A stretch of 64,000 bases of DNA from assembly GCF_014654205.1 (NCBI RefSeq), contig NZ_BNAW01000012.1:62001-126000 (forward strand), read 5' to 3'. Shown piece by piece: positions 37,570-47,143 of this stretch. The notes below the pieces were generated by a model. That model was not told where the DNA came from. It worked only from the letters and a program-made list of their open reading frames with translations, and searched no databases. The first letter of the stretch is position 1, and each line of letters starts with the position of its first letter. The stretch is from Amycolatopsis bullii. Lineage in GTDB: Bacteria; Actinomycetota; Actinomycetes; Mycobacteriales; Pseudonocardiaceae. The translations under genes were made by a program, and so were the position numbers.

Positions 37570-38649
37570 ATGGAGACCTCCGAAGCGTTGCCCCAGCCGG
37601 GCCGGACGGCCGTCGTCGAGGAGCCGGCGGCGCCGTCGGCGTGGCGGGTGCGGATCCGGATGCACGACCACCCGGGCACCCTCGCCCGCATCGCCATCCG
37701 GCTCGCCGACCTCGAGTGCAACATCCTCGGCCTGTCCGTCCTGCCGGTGCCCGGCGGGGTGCTTGACGAGATCGTGCTGCGTCCCGCGACCGGCCTGCCC
37801 CGGCGGCACCTGGTCGACGCCATCCGCGCCGAGGGCTGCGAGTGCACGGCGATCATCGACGCCGACGTCCACGAGCTCGTCGACCCGTCGGCGTCGACGC
37901 TGCTGGCGGCCCGCCGCGCGATCGACGACCCGGCGCGCCTGGCCGACGTGCTGAAGGACGTACTGGCCGCGGACGTCGTCACGCTCGTGCCCGCGACGGA
38001 GGCGAACCCGGCGCGCACGGAGAGCGGGCACCGGGCGGTGTTCGCGCTGGCCGACGGCGGCGCGCTGGTGGCGCGCCGCCAGTGGGCGCCGTTCGTGCAG
38101 CTGGAGCTGACCCGCGCCGAAGCCCTGGTGACGCTGCTCGCGGCGGCGGCCCGGAACGCGGCCGGCCCGGTGGTCCTCGACCGCCCCGACGGCGCGGCGA
38201 TCGTGCTGCGCAAGGGCGTCCCCGGCGACGCCGACGCGGTCGCCGAACTGCACCGCCGCTGCTCGATGGCCACGCTGTTCCGGCGCTACCACACGGGAGT
38301 GCGGACGGTCCCGCGCCGCAGGCTCCACCGGCTGCTGGTGCCTCCGCGCGGCACGAGCGTGCTCGCCGTCTTCGGTCGCGAGGTGATCGGCCTGGCCCAG
38401 CTCATCCCGACGCTCACGGGCGGAGCTGAGATCTCCCTCCTGGTGGAGGACGACTGGCAGCGGCAGGGAATCGGCACGGCCCTGCTGGCGCGGCTCGCGG
38501 TGCTGGCGGAGGCTCAGGGCATCACGGAGCTGTCCGCGGACTGCCTCGCGGGCGACGACATCCTGCCCCGTACGGCGGCGCGAGCCGGCCTGCGCACCGA
38601 ACGCGGCATCGAGGACGCCGGCCGGCTGAGGCTGTTCCTGCCGGCTTGA
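37570..38649 (+). CDS. ACT domain-GNAT acetyltransferase fusion
   Basis: A 359-residue protein. Residues about 25-100 form an ACT domain (RIRMHDHPGTLARIAIRLADLECNI...), a small-molecule, usually amino-acid, sensor. The C-terminal 150 residues form a GNAT domain with LLVEDDWQRQGIGTALLARLA (acetyl-CoA motif). Such fusions suggest an acetyltransferase switched by an amino acid; the target protein or metabolite is unknown. ATG 37570 is preceded by GGGGG. An in-frame GTG at 37360 would add 70 Arg/Ala-rich residues across the structured leader and is rejected. Confidence 0.82.
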   Translation: METSEALPQPGRTAVVEEPAAPSAWRVRIRMHDHPGTLARIAIRLADLECNILGLSVLPVPGGVLDEIVLRPATGLPRRHLVDAIRAEGCECTAIIDADVHELVDPSASTLLAARRAIDDPARLADVLKDVLAADVVTLVPATEANPARTESGHRAVFALADGGALVARRQWAPFVQLELTRAEALVTLLAAAARNAAGPVVLDRPDGAAIVLRKGVPGDADAVAELHRRCSMATLFRRYHTGVRTVPRRRLHRLLVPPRGTSVLAVFGREVIGLAQLIPTLTGGAEISLLVEDDWQRQGIGTALLARLAVLAEAQGITELSADCLAGDDILPRTAARAGLRTERGIEDAGRLRLFLPA

Positions 38650-38653
38650 GCCG

Positions 38654-39154
38654 TCAGCGCTTCCAGAACCAGTCTTTGTCGCGCGCCGCGCGCAGGGCGG
38701 ACTTCTTGCGCTCGGCGGTGAGCCGGTCGAGGTAGAGAACGCCGTCGAGGTGATCGGTCTCGTGCTGCAGGCATTGCGCCAGCACGTCTTCGCCTTCGAC
38801 CTCGATGGGTTCGTTGTGGATGTCGACGCCGCGGACCTTCGCGTGCTTCGCCCGCTTGGTGGGGAACCACAGTTCCGGCACCGACAGGCAACCTTCGTCG
38901 ATCTCGTGCGTTTCCTCGGACAGTTCGACGATCTCGGGGTTGACGACATACCCGGTCAGCCCGGCAACGTCGTAGCTGAAGACCCGAAGCCCCACGCCGA
39001 TCTGCGGCGCGGCCAGCCCGGCCCGCCCGGCGGGTTTGACGGAGTCGACCAGATCCCGCACGAGCGCCTCGAGCTTCTCGTCGAACACGGTGACCGGATC
39101 GCAGACGGACTTGAGGATCGGATCGCCGAAATAGCGCAGTTCGCGCATCGCCAT
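38654..39154 (-). CDS. def: Peptide deformylase
   Basis: The enzyme removes the N-formyl group from new proteins. A 166-residue protein with all three deformylase motifs: GLAAPQIG (residues 47-54), EGCLSVPE (around 88) and QHETDHLDG (HExxH, around 130). ATG 39154 or ATG 39148 (MRELRYFGDP) may be the start. It is convergent with the ACT-GNAT gene with 4 bases between. Upstream, 236 bases without a recognisable gene separate it from the end of lhr. Confidence 0.95.
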   Translation of the reverse strand: MAMRELRYFGDPILKSVCDPVTVFDEKLEALVRDLVDSVKPAGRAGLAAPQIGVGLRVFSYDVAGLTGYVVNPEIVELSEETHEIDEGCLSVPELWFPTKRAKHAKVRGVDIHNEPIEVEGEDVLAQCLQHETDHLDGVLYLDRLTAERKKSALRAARDKDWFWKR

Positions 39155-39390
39155 GAGCAGAACATCCTTCGTGCGTGTCGGACTGGCAGCTTAGGGCAGC
39201 CCGGGTCGGTGCCGTCGGCGAATCGGCAACCGGTGGACCGGGTCGGTCCAGCAGCAGGCCCAGCACGGGCCGCAGGACGGCGCACGGACTTCACCGGAAG
39301 CCGGCCGGCGATGCCGTGCAGGCCGTCGGTCGGCAGAGGCGGGCAGCGGCTTCCGCCGAGCCGGATGCGTGGCCGCCTTCCCTTCGTCTC

Positions 39391-42300
39391 TCAGGCCCGC
39401 AGCCGCAGGCCGGAGGGGGTGGCCCGGAATCCCGCCTCCTGCAGCACCTCCGCCAGCTCGGAGGTCAGTGCTTGCTCGCCGTCCGCGCGTTGGACCGACA
39501 GCTGGCCCAGCCAGCCCTCGCGGACGGCTGCCGACAGGGCCTGGGCGGCCTGCGACAACGCCTCGCGCTCCTCGGTGAAACTCAGCAGTGATCGCCCTCC
39601 TCGCTCCACGTACAGGGCCGGGACTCCGTCGACCAGGACCGCCAGTGCGCCCGCCTTGCGGGCCGGGCGGTGCTTCGTGTCGCCCGTCGCCGCCGGCCAG
39701 GGGAGGGCCGCGCCGTACGGTTGGGCCGGGTCCGCTGCCGCCAAGACCACGGGGCGGCCCGGTGCCGGGCGGCCCGGACCCGACAGAGCCCGCAAACGGT
39801 CCACCGCACCCTTCGCCGCGAACTGGGCCGCGCCGAGGCCCTCCACCACGTAACCGCGGATCACCTGGCCCGTGTCCTCCATGCCGCGGAGGACCTTGTA
39901 GATCCCGGAGAACCCGCCGGTGACGCGTTCGGTGTCGAGCGCGCCGCGGGTCAGGACGCCGTGGCGCTCCAGGAACGCCTCCGTCCGCGCGTGGGCTCGG
40001 CGGGTCGCGTCGGTTTCGCGGGGCGGGGTCAGCGCCCACCGGCCCGCGACCGTCGGCGGCCCGGACCGCGACGGCATCTGCGGCCGGCCCGCCCGCAGCC
40101 GCGCGTACCGGCCGCGCGGTGCCTGGCGACGGGGCTTGTGCGCGCCGTGCCCCGCGACCTGCGCCCGTAGCGGGCCCAGGGTGTCGCCGGTGACCAATCC
40201 GGCCCAGACCAGGTCCCACAGCGCCGCCACCACTTCGGCGTCGTTGGGCGCCTTCTCCACCAGCACTGTCGCGCGGTCCACCAGCTGGCGGAAGAACAGC
40301 GCGCCACCCTCCAAAGTGGACACGATCGCGTCGTGCAGCGGGCCGGTCGGGATGTCCTCGACGACTTCGGGCAGCAGGAGGTCGGCCACGTCGGTCGGCG
40401 CCAGGGCGATCCAGCCGTCGCCGCCGGACAGCGCGCCGCAACCCGCCCAGGTGACCTCGCCCGCCGTCGTCAGCTCGTCGAGCAACGCGGGGGAGTAGCC
40501 CGGCAGCCGGCCGGGCAGGATCAGCGACTCCACCGCGCTCGCCGGCAACGGCGCCCCGGCGAGCTGCTCCACCACCGACAGCACGTCGTCCGCCGTCGGG
40601 GCCGCCCGGACACGGCCGCCGAACCCGTGCCACGCGGGCAGGAACCGGCCCAGTGCCGCCGGTTCGACCGGTTCGACTTCGGCGCGCAGTTTCGCCAGCG
40701 ACGCCCGGCGCAGCCGCCGCAGCACCGCCGCATCGCAGTACTCGACCCCGACGCCGTGGGTTTCGGGATGCCCGACCGGGCTCAGCTCGCCGCGCACCAG
40801 GCGGCCTTCCCCGGTCATCCGGTCGAGCACGCCGGTGACGACCGCCGTGCCGAGCCCGAACCGGGCTGCCGCGTCCGCCGCCGCGAACGGGCCCCGGCCG
40901 CGGGCGTAGCGCGACAGCAGGTCCCCGAGCGGGTCCGCCACCGGTTCGGTGAACGCTTCGGGTACGCCCACCGGCAGCGCGGTGCCCAGCGCGTCGCGCA
41001 CCCGGCCGGCGTCCTCGATGGCCAGGAACCGTTCCGCGCCGCCGATCCGCACCCGGATCGCCCGCCTGGCCGCTTCCAGCTCGGTGAGCCACTCGGCCTG
41101 GATCCCGCGCTCCGCGGCCTCCTCGACGGTCAGGTCGCCGAGGAACCGCAGCAGGTCGGCGGCGTCCTCGGCCGAGCGTGCGTGCCTGTCCGGGGCGAGC
41201 CGCTGCAGCGACCGCTCCACTTCGGCGACGGCTTCGGGATCCAGCAGTTCCCGGATCGCCTCGGTGCCCAGGAGCTCGGCCAGCAGTGCCGAGTCGAGCG
41301 ACAGCGCCGCCGCCCGCCGCTCGGCCAGCGGCGCGTCGGTTTCGTACAGGAACATCCCGATGTAGCCGAAGAGCAGGCTGCGCGCGAACGGCGACGCGGC
41401 CGGCGTTTCGACCTCCACCAGCCGGACCTTGCGCGACCGGACATCGGCCATCAGCTCGCGCAGGCCGCTGACGTCGTAGACGTCCTGCAGGACTTCCCGC
41501 ATCGCTTCCAGCACGACCGGGAACCGCTCGTACTTCGCCGCGACGGACAGCAACTGCGAGGCGCGTTGTCGCTGCTGCCACAGCGGAGTCCGGCGCCGGG
41601 GATCCCGGCGGGGCAGGAGCAGCGACCGCGCCGCGCACTCCCGGAACCGCGCCGCGAACACGGCCGAGCCGCCGACCTCGGCGACGATCAGCTGCTCGAC
41701 CTCCTCGGGGTCGAGCAGCACGTCGTCCGCGCCGATGGTGACCTCGCCGCCCTCGGCGTCGAGCGCGTCCGGCAGCCGCAGGACGATGCCGTCGTCGGAG
41801 TGCGCCACCTGCGCGTCGACCCCGCGGTTTTCCCGCAGCCGGGCGGCGATGGCCAGCGCCCACGGCGCGTTCACCTGCGCGCCGAACGGCGAGTGCACGA
41901 CGATCCGCCAGTCGCCGAGCTCGTCGCGGTAGCGCTCCAGCAGGATCGTGCGGTCGTTCGGGACGTGGCGGGTGGCCGCCTTCTGCTCGGCGAGGTAGGC
42001 GAGCAGGTTGTCGCACGCCCGCTCGTCCAGCCCCGCCGCCTCGGCCCGCTCGCGGGCCTTGACATCGTCCGAAGTGGACAGTTCGCGGACGAACTTGCCC
42101 AGTGCCCGGCCCAGTTCCAGCGGACGGCCCGGCGCATCGCCCTTCCAGAACGGCATCCGCGCCGGTTCGCCCGGCGCCGGCACCACGATGACGCGGTCGT
42201 GCGTGATGTCGGTGATCCGCCACGACGACGTGCCCAGCAGGATGGTGTCGCCGACGCGCGACTCGTACACCATCTCCTCGTCGAACTCGCCGACGCGCGA

Positions 42301-44088
42301 ACCGGGCTTGTCGTCCGCACCCGGGGTCATGACGGTGAACAGGCCGCGGTCGGGGATGGTGCCGCCCGACGTGACGGCCAGCCGCTGCGCACCGGGCCGC
42401 CCGCGCAGCTCACCGCCGATCCGGTCCCAGGTGATCCGCGCCCGCAGCTCGCCGAACTCCTCGCTCGGGTAGCGGCCGGCGAGCATGTCGAGCACCGCGT
42501 GCAAGGCGTCGTCCGGCAGCGCGGCGAAGGGAGCCGCCCGCCGGACCAGCGACGCCAGGTCCGGGACCGTCCACGGTTCCAGCGCCACCATGGCGACGAC
42601 GTGCTGCGCCAGGACGTCCAAAGGGTTGCGCGGGTAGCGGACCGCCTCGATGGCGCCGCTCGCCATCCGCTCGGCGACGACCGCGCAGGAGACGAGGTCA
42701 CCGCGGAACTTGGGGAACATCACCCCGGACGACACCGCGCCGACCTGGTGCCCGGCCCGGCCGACGCGCTGCAGCCCGGACGCCACCGTCGGCGGCGCCT
42801 CGATCTGGACGACCAGGTCGACCGCGCCCATGTCGATGCCCAGCTCCAGCGACGACGTCGCCACCACGCACGGCAGCTGCCCGGACTTCAGGGACTCCTC
42901 GACGTGGGTGCGCTGCTCCCGGGACATCGACCCGTGGTGGGCCCGGGCGATCACCGGTGGTGCCCCGGTGCTCACGCCGGACTGACCGACGGCTTCGGCC
43001 GGGAACGCGTCGGCGGGCGTGAGCTCGGTCTGCTCGGCGGCGAGCTCGTTGAGCCGGGCGGTGAGCCGTTCGGTGAGCCGGCGCGAGTTGGCGAAGACGA
43101 TGGTCGAGCGGTGCGCGCGGATCAGGCTCAGCACCCGTTCTTCGACCGCCGGCCAGATCGACGGCCGCTGGACGGGGTTGCCGGCCATCTCCTCCATCGT
43201 GCCCAGCCCGCCCGGCGCAATGTTCCCGGGCGGGAACGCCTCGGTCAGCGACTCGAGTGACTCGAGCGACCCCGGCGACCCCAGGGACTCCAGCGCGTCG
43301 AGCGGGCTCGGCGCCGGGCCGCTGCGGGGTGCGTCGAGGTTGCTCATGTCCTCGACTGGGACCTCGACGCGGACCTCGATGGTCTTCGCCAGCTTCGGCT
43401 GGACCACGCGCACCGGACGGCCGCCGGCCAGGAACGCGCTCACCTCGTCGATCGGGCGGACCGTCGCCGACAGGCCGATCCGCTGCGCCGGCTTCGGCAG
43501 CAGCGCGTCGAGCCGCTCCAGCGAGAGCGCCAGGTGCGCGCCGCGTTTGCCGCCGGCGACCGCGTGCACCTCGTCGACGATCACGGTCTCGACGCCGCGC
43601 AGCGACTCCCGCGCCGACGACGTGAGGATGAGGAACAGCGACTCCGGCGTGGTCACCAGCACGTCCGGCGGGGTCTTGCCGAACGTGCGGCGCTCGGCCG
43701 CGGTGGTGTCGCCGGTGCGCATGCCCACTTCGATCCCGGGCACCGGCAGCCCGAGCCGGCGGCTGGCCTGCGAGATGCCGGCCAGCGGCGCCCGCAGGTT
43801 CCGCTGGACGTCGACCGCGAGGGCCTTCAGCGGCGAGACGTAGAGGATCCGGCAGCGCTTGGTGGCTTCCGCCGGCGGCGGCTCCACCGAGAGCCGGTCC
43901 AGCGCCCAGAGGAACGCGGACAGCGTCTTGCCGGACCCGGTGGGCGCGACGACGAGGGCGTGCTCACCCGCGTGTGCGGCCCGCCAGGCCCCTTCCTGCG
44001 CCGCGGTGGGCGCGGCGAAGGCCCCCGCGAACCAGTCCCGGGTCGCGGGCGAGAAGAGGTCGAGCACGTCAGTAGCCACGTCATTCAT
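39391..44088 (-). CDS. lhr: Lhr-family ATP-dependent DNA helicase
   Basis: A 1565-residue superfamily 2 helicase, full length for mycobacterial-type Lhr. Walker A APTGSGKT (near residue 50), DEVH box in VIVDEVHAVAGG, SAT motif in IGLSATVRP. Second RecA domain with IVFANSRRLTERL, ARAHHGSMS and QRVGRAGHQ, then the winged-helix and Lhr-specific C-terminal region of about 700 residues. Lhr moves 3'-5' on single-stranded DNA and acts in repair. A Ser/Leu/Glu-rich repetitive insert (around residues 250-290) splits the region before the second RecA domain. ATG 44088 overlaps the DeoR stop by 8 bases. Confidence 0.93.
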   Translation of the reverse strand: MNDVATDVLDLFSPATRDWFAGAFAAPTAAQEGAWRAAHAGEHALVVAPTGSGKTLSAFLWALDRLSVEPPPAEATKRCRILYVSPLKALAVDVQRNLRAPLAGISQASRRLGLPVPGIEVGMRTGDTTAAERRTFGKTPPDVLVTTPESLFLILTSSARESLRGVETVIVDEVHAVAGGKRGAHLALSLERLDALLPKPAQRIGLSATVRPIDEVSAFLAGGRPVRVVQPKLAKTIEVRVEVPVEDMSNLDAPRSGPAPSPLDALESLGSPGSLESLESLTEAFPPGNIAPGGLGTMEEMAGNPVQRPSIWPAVEERVLSLIRAHRSTIVFANSRRLTERLTARLNELAAEQTELTPADAFPAEAVGQSGVSTGAPPVIARAHHGSMSREQRTHVEESLKSGQLPCVVATSSLELGIDMGAVDLVVQIEAPPTVASGLQRVGRAGHQVGAVSSGVMFPKFRGDLVSCAVVAERMASGAIEAVRYPRNPLDVLAQHVVAMVALEPWTVPDLASLVRRAAPFAALPDDALHAVLDMLAGRYPSEEFGELRARITWDRIGGELRGRPGAQRLAVTSGGTIPDRGLFTVMTPGADDKPGSRVGEFDEEMVYESRVGDTILLGTSSWRITDITHDRVIVVPAPGEPARMPFWKGDAPGRPLELGRALGKFVRELSTSDDVKARERAEAAGLDERACDNLLAYLAEQKAATRHVPNDRTILLERYRDELGDWRIVVHSPFGAQVNAPWALAIAARLRENRGVDAQVAHSDDGIVLRLPDALDAEGGEVTIGADDVLLDPEEVEQLIVAEVGGSAVFAARFRECAARSLLLPRRDPRRRTPLWQQRQRASQLLSVAAKYERFPVVLEAMREVLQDVYDVSGLRELMADVRSRKVRLVEVETPAASPFARSLLFGYIGMFLYETDAPLAERRAAALSLDSALLAELLGTEAIRELLDPEAVAEVERSLQRLAPDRHARSAEDAADLLRFLGDLTVEEAAERGIQAEWLTELEAARRAIRVRIGGAERFLAIEDAGRVRDALGTALPVGVPEAFTEPVADPLGDLLSRYARGRGPFAAADAAARFGLGTAVVTGVLDRMTGEGRLVRGELSPVGHPETHGVGVEYCDAAVLRRLRRASLAKLRAEVEPVEPAALGRFLPAWHGFGGRVRAAPTADDVLSVVEQLAGAPLPASAVESLILPGRLPGYSPALLDELTTAGEVTWAGCGALSGGDGWIALAPTDVADLLLPEVVEDIPTGPLHDAIVSTLEGGALFFRQLVDRATVLVEKAPNDAEVVAALWDLVWAGLVTGDTLGPLRAQVAGHGAHKPRRQAPRGRYARLRAGRPQMPSRSGPPTVAGRWALTPPRETDATRRAHARTEAFLERHGVLTRGALDTERVTGGFSGIYKVLRGMEDTGQVIRGYVVEGLGAAQFAAKGAVDRLRALSGPGRPAPGRPVVLAAADPAQPYGAALPWPAATGDTKHRPARKAGALAVLVDGVPALYVERGGRSLLSFTEEREALSQAAQALSAAVREGWLGQLSVQRADGEQALTSELAEVLQEAGFRATPSGLRLRA

Positions 44089-44869
44089 GATGCGCGGCAC
44101 CACCGACAATTTCCGGGGCCCCGGCGACGATCACGCTCTCGGCGAATTGCGGGAACGTCACGTCCACCCGCGGCTCGTCGGTGATCAGCCGGTACTCGCG
44201 GTCGAGCGGCGCCCAGTAGGAAAAAGGGGCCTGGTCCAGCTTGGAGTGGTCGGCCAGCACGTACGCCTCGGCGCCCGCGTGGAGCATCGCGTGCTTGACC
44301 ACCGACTGCTCGAGTGACGGGCAGCACAGCCCCCGGCCGGCAACCACGCCGTCCGCCCCCAGGAACACCCGATCGGGTGAGATATGCCGCAGCTGGGCCA
44401 GCACGCTTTCGCCGAGGATCGCTTCGCCGGGGTGCCGCAGCCGTCCGCCGAGGACGACGAGGTCGATCCCGGTGAAGCCCGCGAGCTCGCGGATCGCGGT
44501 GACGCCGTTGGTCACCACGGTCAGTCCCTCGCGGTGGGCGAGGTGGCGGGCCAGCCTGCCGGTGGTCGTGCCCGCGTCGAGCAGCACCACCTCGCCGTCC
44601 TGGACGAGCGCAGCGGCCTGCCGGGCGATGGCTTCCTTGGCCGCCGCGTGCTCCCGGTCCTTCTCGCGGGGGCTGCGTTCGGTGTCGAGCGCGCCGCCGT
44701 AAGTGCGGACGACGTGCCCGGCGCCGGCGAGCGAGGCGAGATCGCGGCGGATCGTCGACTCGGAGACGCCGAACTCTTCGGCCAGCTCCGCGATGCCGCC
44801 GGAGCCGTCGCGGACGGCTTCCAGCAGCATCGCGCGCCGGTCACGGGTGCCTGGTCGCGGCTGGGACAT
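44081..44869 (-). CDS. DeoR-family transcriptional regulator
   Basis: A 262-residue DeoR/GlpR repressor: N-terminal winged helix (IAELAEEFGVSESTIRRDLASLAGAGHVVRTYGGA) and C-terminal sugar-phosphate-sensing domain (LDAGTTTGRLARHLA, VLADHSKLDQAPFSYWAPLD). Effectors in this family are phosphorylated sugars. It lies in the pdxA-MFS-DeoR-lhr operon (29-base overlap with the MFS gene, 8 with lhr), so it probably controls that operon. TTCGA repeats upstream of pdxA could be its operators. Confidence 0.9.
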   Translation of the reverse strand: MSQPRPGTRDRRAMLLEAVRDGSGGIAELAEEFGVSESTIRRDLASLAGAGHVVRTYGGALDTERSPREKDREHAAAKEAIARQAAALVQDGEVVLLDAGTTTGRLARHLAHREGLTVVTNGVTAIRELAGFTGIDLVVLGGRLRHPGEAILGESVLAQLRHISPDRVFLGADGVVAGRGLCCPSLEQSVVKHAMLHAGAEAYVLADHSKLDQAPFSYWAPLDREYRLITDEPRVDVTFPQFAESVIVAGAPEIVGGAAHHE

Positions 44870-46118
44870 GCGCCGACCCTTCCACAGTGACGGGTTTCAG
44901 CCCGAAGAACGCCAGCGCGGCGGCCACAGCGAGGAACGCGGCCAGGACGGCGAACCCGGTGGCCGGGGTGCCGGTGACGTCGGTGAGCCAGCCCACCAGG
45001 TAGGGGCCGGCGAAGCCGCCGAGGTTGCCCAGCGCGTTGATCAGGCCCATCGCCACGGCGACCACTTCGATGCCGAGGACCCGGCTGGGAATGGCCCAGA
45101 ACGGCCCGTACGGCATGTAGACGCCGGTCGCGACGACGCAGAGCAGCGCCAGCTGCACGGCCGCCGGCCAGTGCCCGAGGTTGCCCAGCAGCAGCCCGCC
45201 GATCGCGACGAGCAGCGGCACGGTGATCGCGAGCCGCCGGTTGCCGGTGCGGTCGGACCAGTGCGCGCACGCGACCATGCCGGCCAGCGCCAGCACGTAC
45301 GGCACGGCCGACAGGAACCCGACGGCCGTGGCCGAGCCGCCGGTCATCGCCTTCACCACCGACGGCAGCCACAGGGAGAAGCCGTAAAAGCCGGTGACCC
45401 AGAAGAAATAGACGCCGACCAGCAGCAGCACCTGGGGGTTCGCCAGCGCTTTCCGGTACCCCTGCTTGGCGAACGCCGGCTTCGCGTCTTCTTCGGCCTT
45501 CAAGGTGGTTTCGAGGTACTCGCGTTCGGCCGCGGAGATCCACCGGGCCCGCGCCGGCCGGTCGGCCACCGCGAACCACCAGACGACCGCCCACACGAGC
45601 GGCGGCAGCCCCTGCAGGACGAACACCCAGCGCCAGGACAGGTGGTCGAGCATGAACCCGGACAGCGGCGACATGAGGATCGCCGAGATCGGCAGGCACG
45701 TCATCCACAGCGCGTTCGCCCGCGCCCGCTCGGCCTGCGGGAACCACGACGCCAGCAGGATCAGCACCGCGGGCCACACCCCGCCCTCGAACAGCCCGAG
45801 CAGCAACCGGGCCAGGTGCAGCTGCGTTTCGTTGCGCACCAGCCCGCACAGCACCGCCGCGACCGCCCACGCGACCATCAGCAGCAGCACGGTCTTGCGG
45901 GCGCTCCACTTCGCCGCCAGCACCGCCGCCGGGATCTGCAGCACCAGGTAGCCGACGAAGAAGATGCCGCTCGCGAGCCCCTTCGCGCCGGCCGACAACG
46001 GGAAGTCGTCGCCGATGTAGGGCAGGATCACCGCGACGTTCGTGCGGTCGAGATAGGCCAGCATGTACATGACCACCGCGACCGGGATCACGTACGCCCA
46101 GCGCTTGCGGGGGATCAC
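44841..46118 (-). CDS. MFS transporter, anion:cation symporter (hexuronate/tartrate) type
   Basis: A 425-residue permease with twelve hydrophobic segments. The N-terminus AYVIPVAVVMYMLAYLDRTN and the LLGLFEGGVWPAVLILLASWFP segment are marks of the ACS family, which imports hexuronates, tartrate, galactonate and related acids with protons. Paired with a PdxA-type dehydrogenase and a DeoR regulator, a four-carbon sugar acid such as threonate or erythronate is a plausible substrate. GTG 46118 overlaps the pdxA stop (GTGA). Confidence 0.88.
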   Translation of the reverse strand: MIPRKRWAYVIPVAVVMYMLAYLDRTNVAVILPYIGDDFPLSAGAKGLASGIFFVGYLVLQIPAAVLAAKWSARKTVLLLMVAWAVAAVLCGLVRNETQLHLARLLLGLFEGGVWPAVLILLASWFPQAERARANALWMTCLPISAILMSPLSGFMLDHLSWRWVFVLQGLPPLVWAVVWWFAVADRPARARWISAAEREYLETTLKAEEDAKPAFAKQGYRKALANPQVLLLVGVYFFWVTGFYGFSLWLPSVVKAMTGGSATAVGFLSAVPYVLALAGMVACAHWSDRTGNRRLAITVPLLVAIGGLLLGNLGHWPAAVQLALLCVVATGVYMPYGPFWAIPSRVLGIEVVAVAMGLINALGNLGGFAGPYLVGWLTDVTGTPATGFAVLAAFLAVAAALAFFGLKPVTVEGSAHVPAATRHP

Positions 46119-47143
46119 CGGAGACCCGGTGGGTAGATGACGGGCAGCTTCCGCGCGTACGGCGCCAGGGTGGCTGCCGCCTTGAACGCCGCCCGCATGG
46201 TGCCGTGCGAGGCCCGGCCGGTGCCGGCGATGTCGAATGCCGTGCCGTGGTCGACCGACGTGCGCAGGATGGGCAGGCCGACCGTCACCGAGACCGTGCC
46301 TTCGAAGTCGTACGTCTTCGACGCGATGTGCCCTTGGTCGTGGTAGAGCGAGAGCACGCCGTCGAACCGGCCCTGGATCCCTTGGTGGAAGACGGAATCC
46401 GCCGGTATCGGGCCGACCACGTCGAGCCCGGCCGCCCGCGCGGCGGCGACCGCCGGGGCGATCGCGACGATCTCCTCGTCGCCGAACTTGCCGTTCTCCC
46501 CGCCGTGCGGGTTGAGGGCCGCCACCGCCAGTCTCGGTTTTTCCGCGCCGAACACCTGCAACGCGGTGTACGCCTCCCGGATCGCGTGCTCGATGTTCTC
46601 CCGGGTGATGTGGTCGATCGCCTCGCGCAGGGAAAGGTGCCGGGTGGCGAAGAAGATCTTCAGCCCGGAGACCCAGAACATCGTGTTGAACCGGGTCGAC
46701 CCGGTCAGCTCGCCGAGCATCTCGGTGTGCCCCAGGTGCCGCGAGCCCGCCGCCCAGATGGCCTCCTTGTTGATCGGCGCGGTCACCACCGCGTCGACCT
46801 CGCCGGCCAGCGCGAGCCGGGTGGCGACCTCGATCGCCCCCACCGCCGCGGCGCCCGCGGTCGCGTTGACCTCGCCCCAGGGCAGGTCCTCGGTGACCAC
46901 GCCGAGGTTCAGCACGTCGATCACGCCGGGGGTGAACCGCGCGTCGGCGACCGTGGCGATCGGGTTGACCTCCAGGTTCAGGCCCAGGTGCCGGACCAGG
47001 CGTTCCAGCACGATCGCGTCGCCCACCGCCACCCCGCGGGCCAGCTGCAGGGCTTCGGGCTCGGCGAGGGTCTTGAGGGTGATCTCCGGGCCGATGCCGA
47101 CGGGGTCGCCGAGGGTGACGGCGAGGACGGGGAGGTCGCTCAC
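46115..47143 (-). CDS. pdxA: PdxA-family 4-phospho dehydrogenase
   Basis: A 342-residue PdxA-family protein: VTLGDPVGIGPEI, TAPINKEAI, LGHTEMLGEL and HDQGHIASK with metal-binding His/Asp residues. PdxA oxidises 4-phosphohydroxy-threonine in one B6 route. Most actinobacteria make B6 by PdxS/PdxT, and here the neighbours are a sugar-acid permease and a DeoR regulator. A catabolic PdxA2 role on a 4-phospho-erythronate or -threonate is therefore likelier. The DUF1537 kinase expected in that pathway is not in the window. GTG 47143 follows GGAAGGAAC. Confidence 0.88.
   Translation of the reverse strand: MSDLPVLAVTLGDPVGIGPEITLKTLAEPEALQLARGVAVGDAIVLERLVRHLGLNLEVNPIATVADARFTPGVIDVLNLGVVTEDLPWGEVNATAGAAAVGAIEVATRLALAGEVDAVVTAPINKEAIWAAGSRHLGHTEMLGELTGSTRFNTMFWVSGLKIFFATRHLSLREAIDHITRENIEHAIREAYTALQVFGAEKPRLAVAALNPHGGENGKFGDEEIVAIAPAVAAARAAGLDVVGPIPADSVFHQGIQGRFDGVLSLYHDQGHIASKTYDFEGTVSVTVGLPILRTSVDHGTAFDIAGTGRASHGTMRAAFKAAATLAPYARKLPVIYPPGLR

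Noticed and set aside
39155..39390. A gene between def and lhr
   Set aside because: Frames through this gap are short or belong to the antisense shadow of lhr; no start with a ribosome site or recognisable protein is seen.
40333..43260. Long frames on both strands inside lhr (975 and about 1010 residues)
   Set aside because: Both are shadows of the helicase gene, which has all its motifs in one frame.
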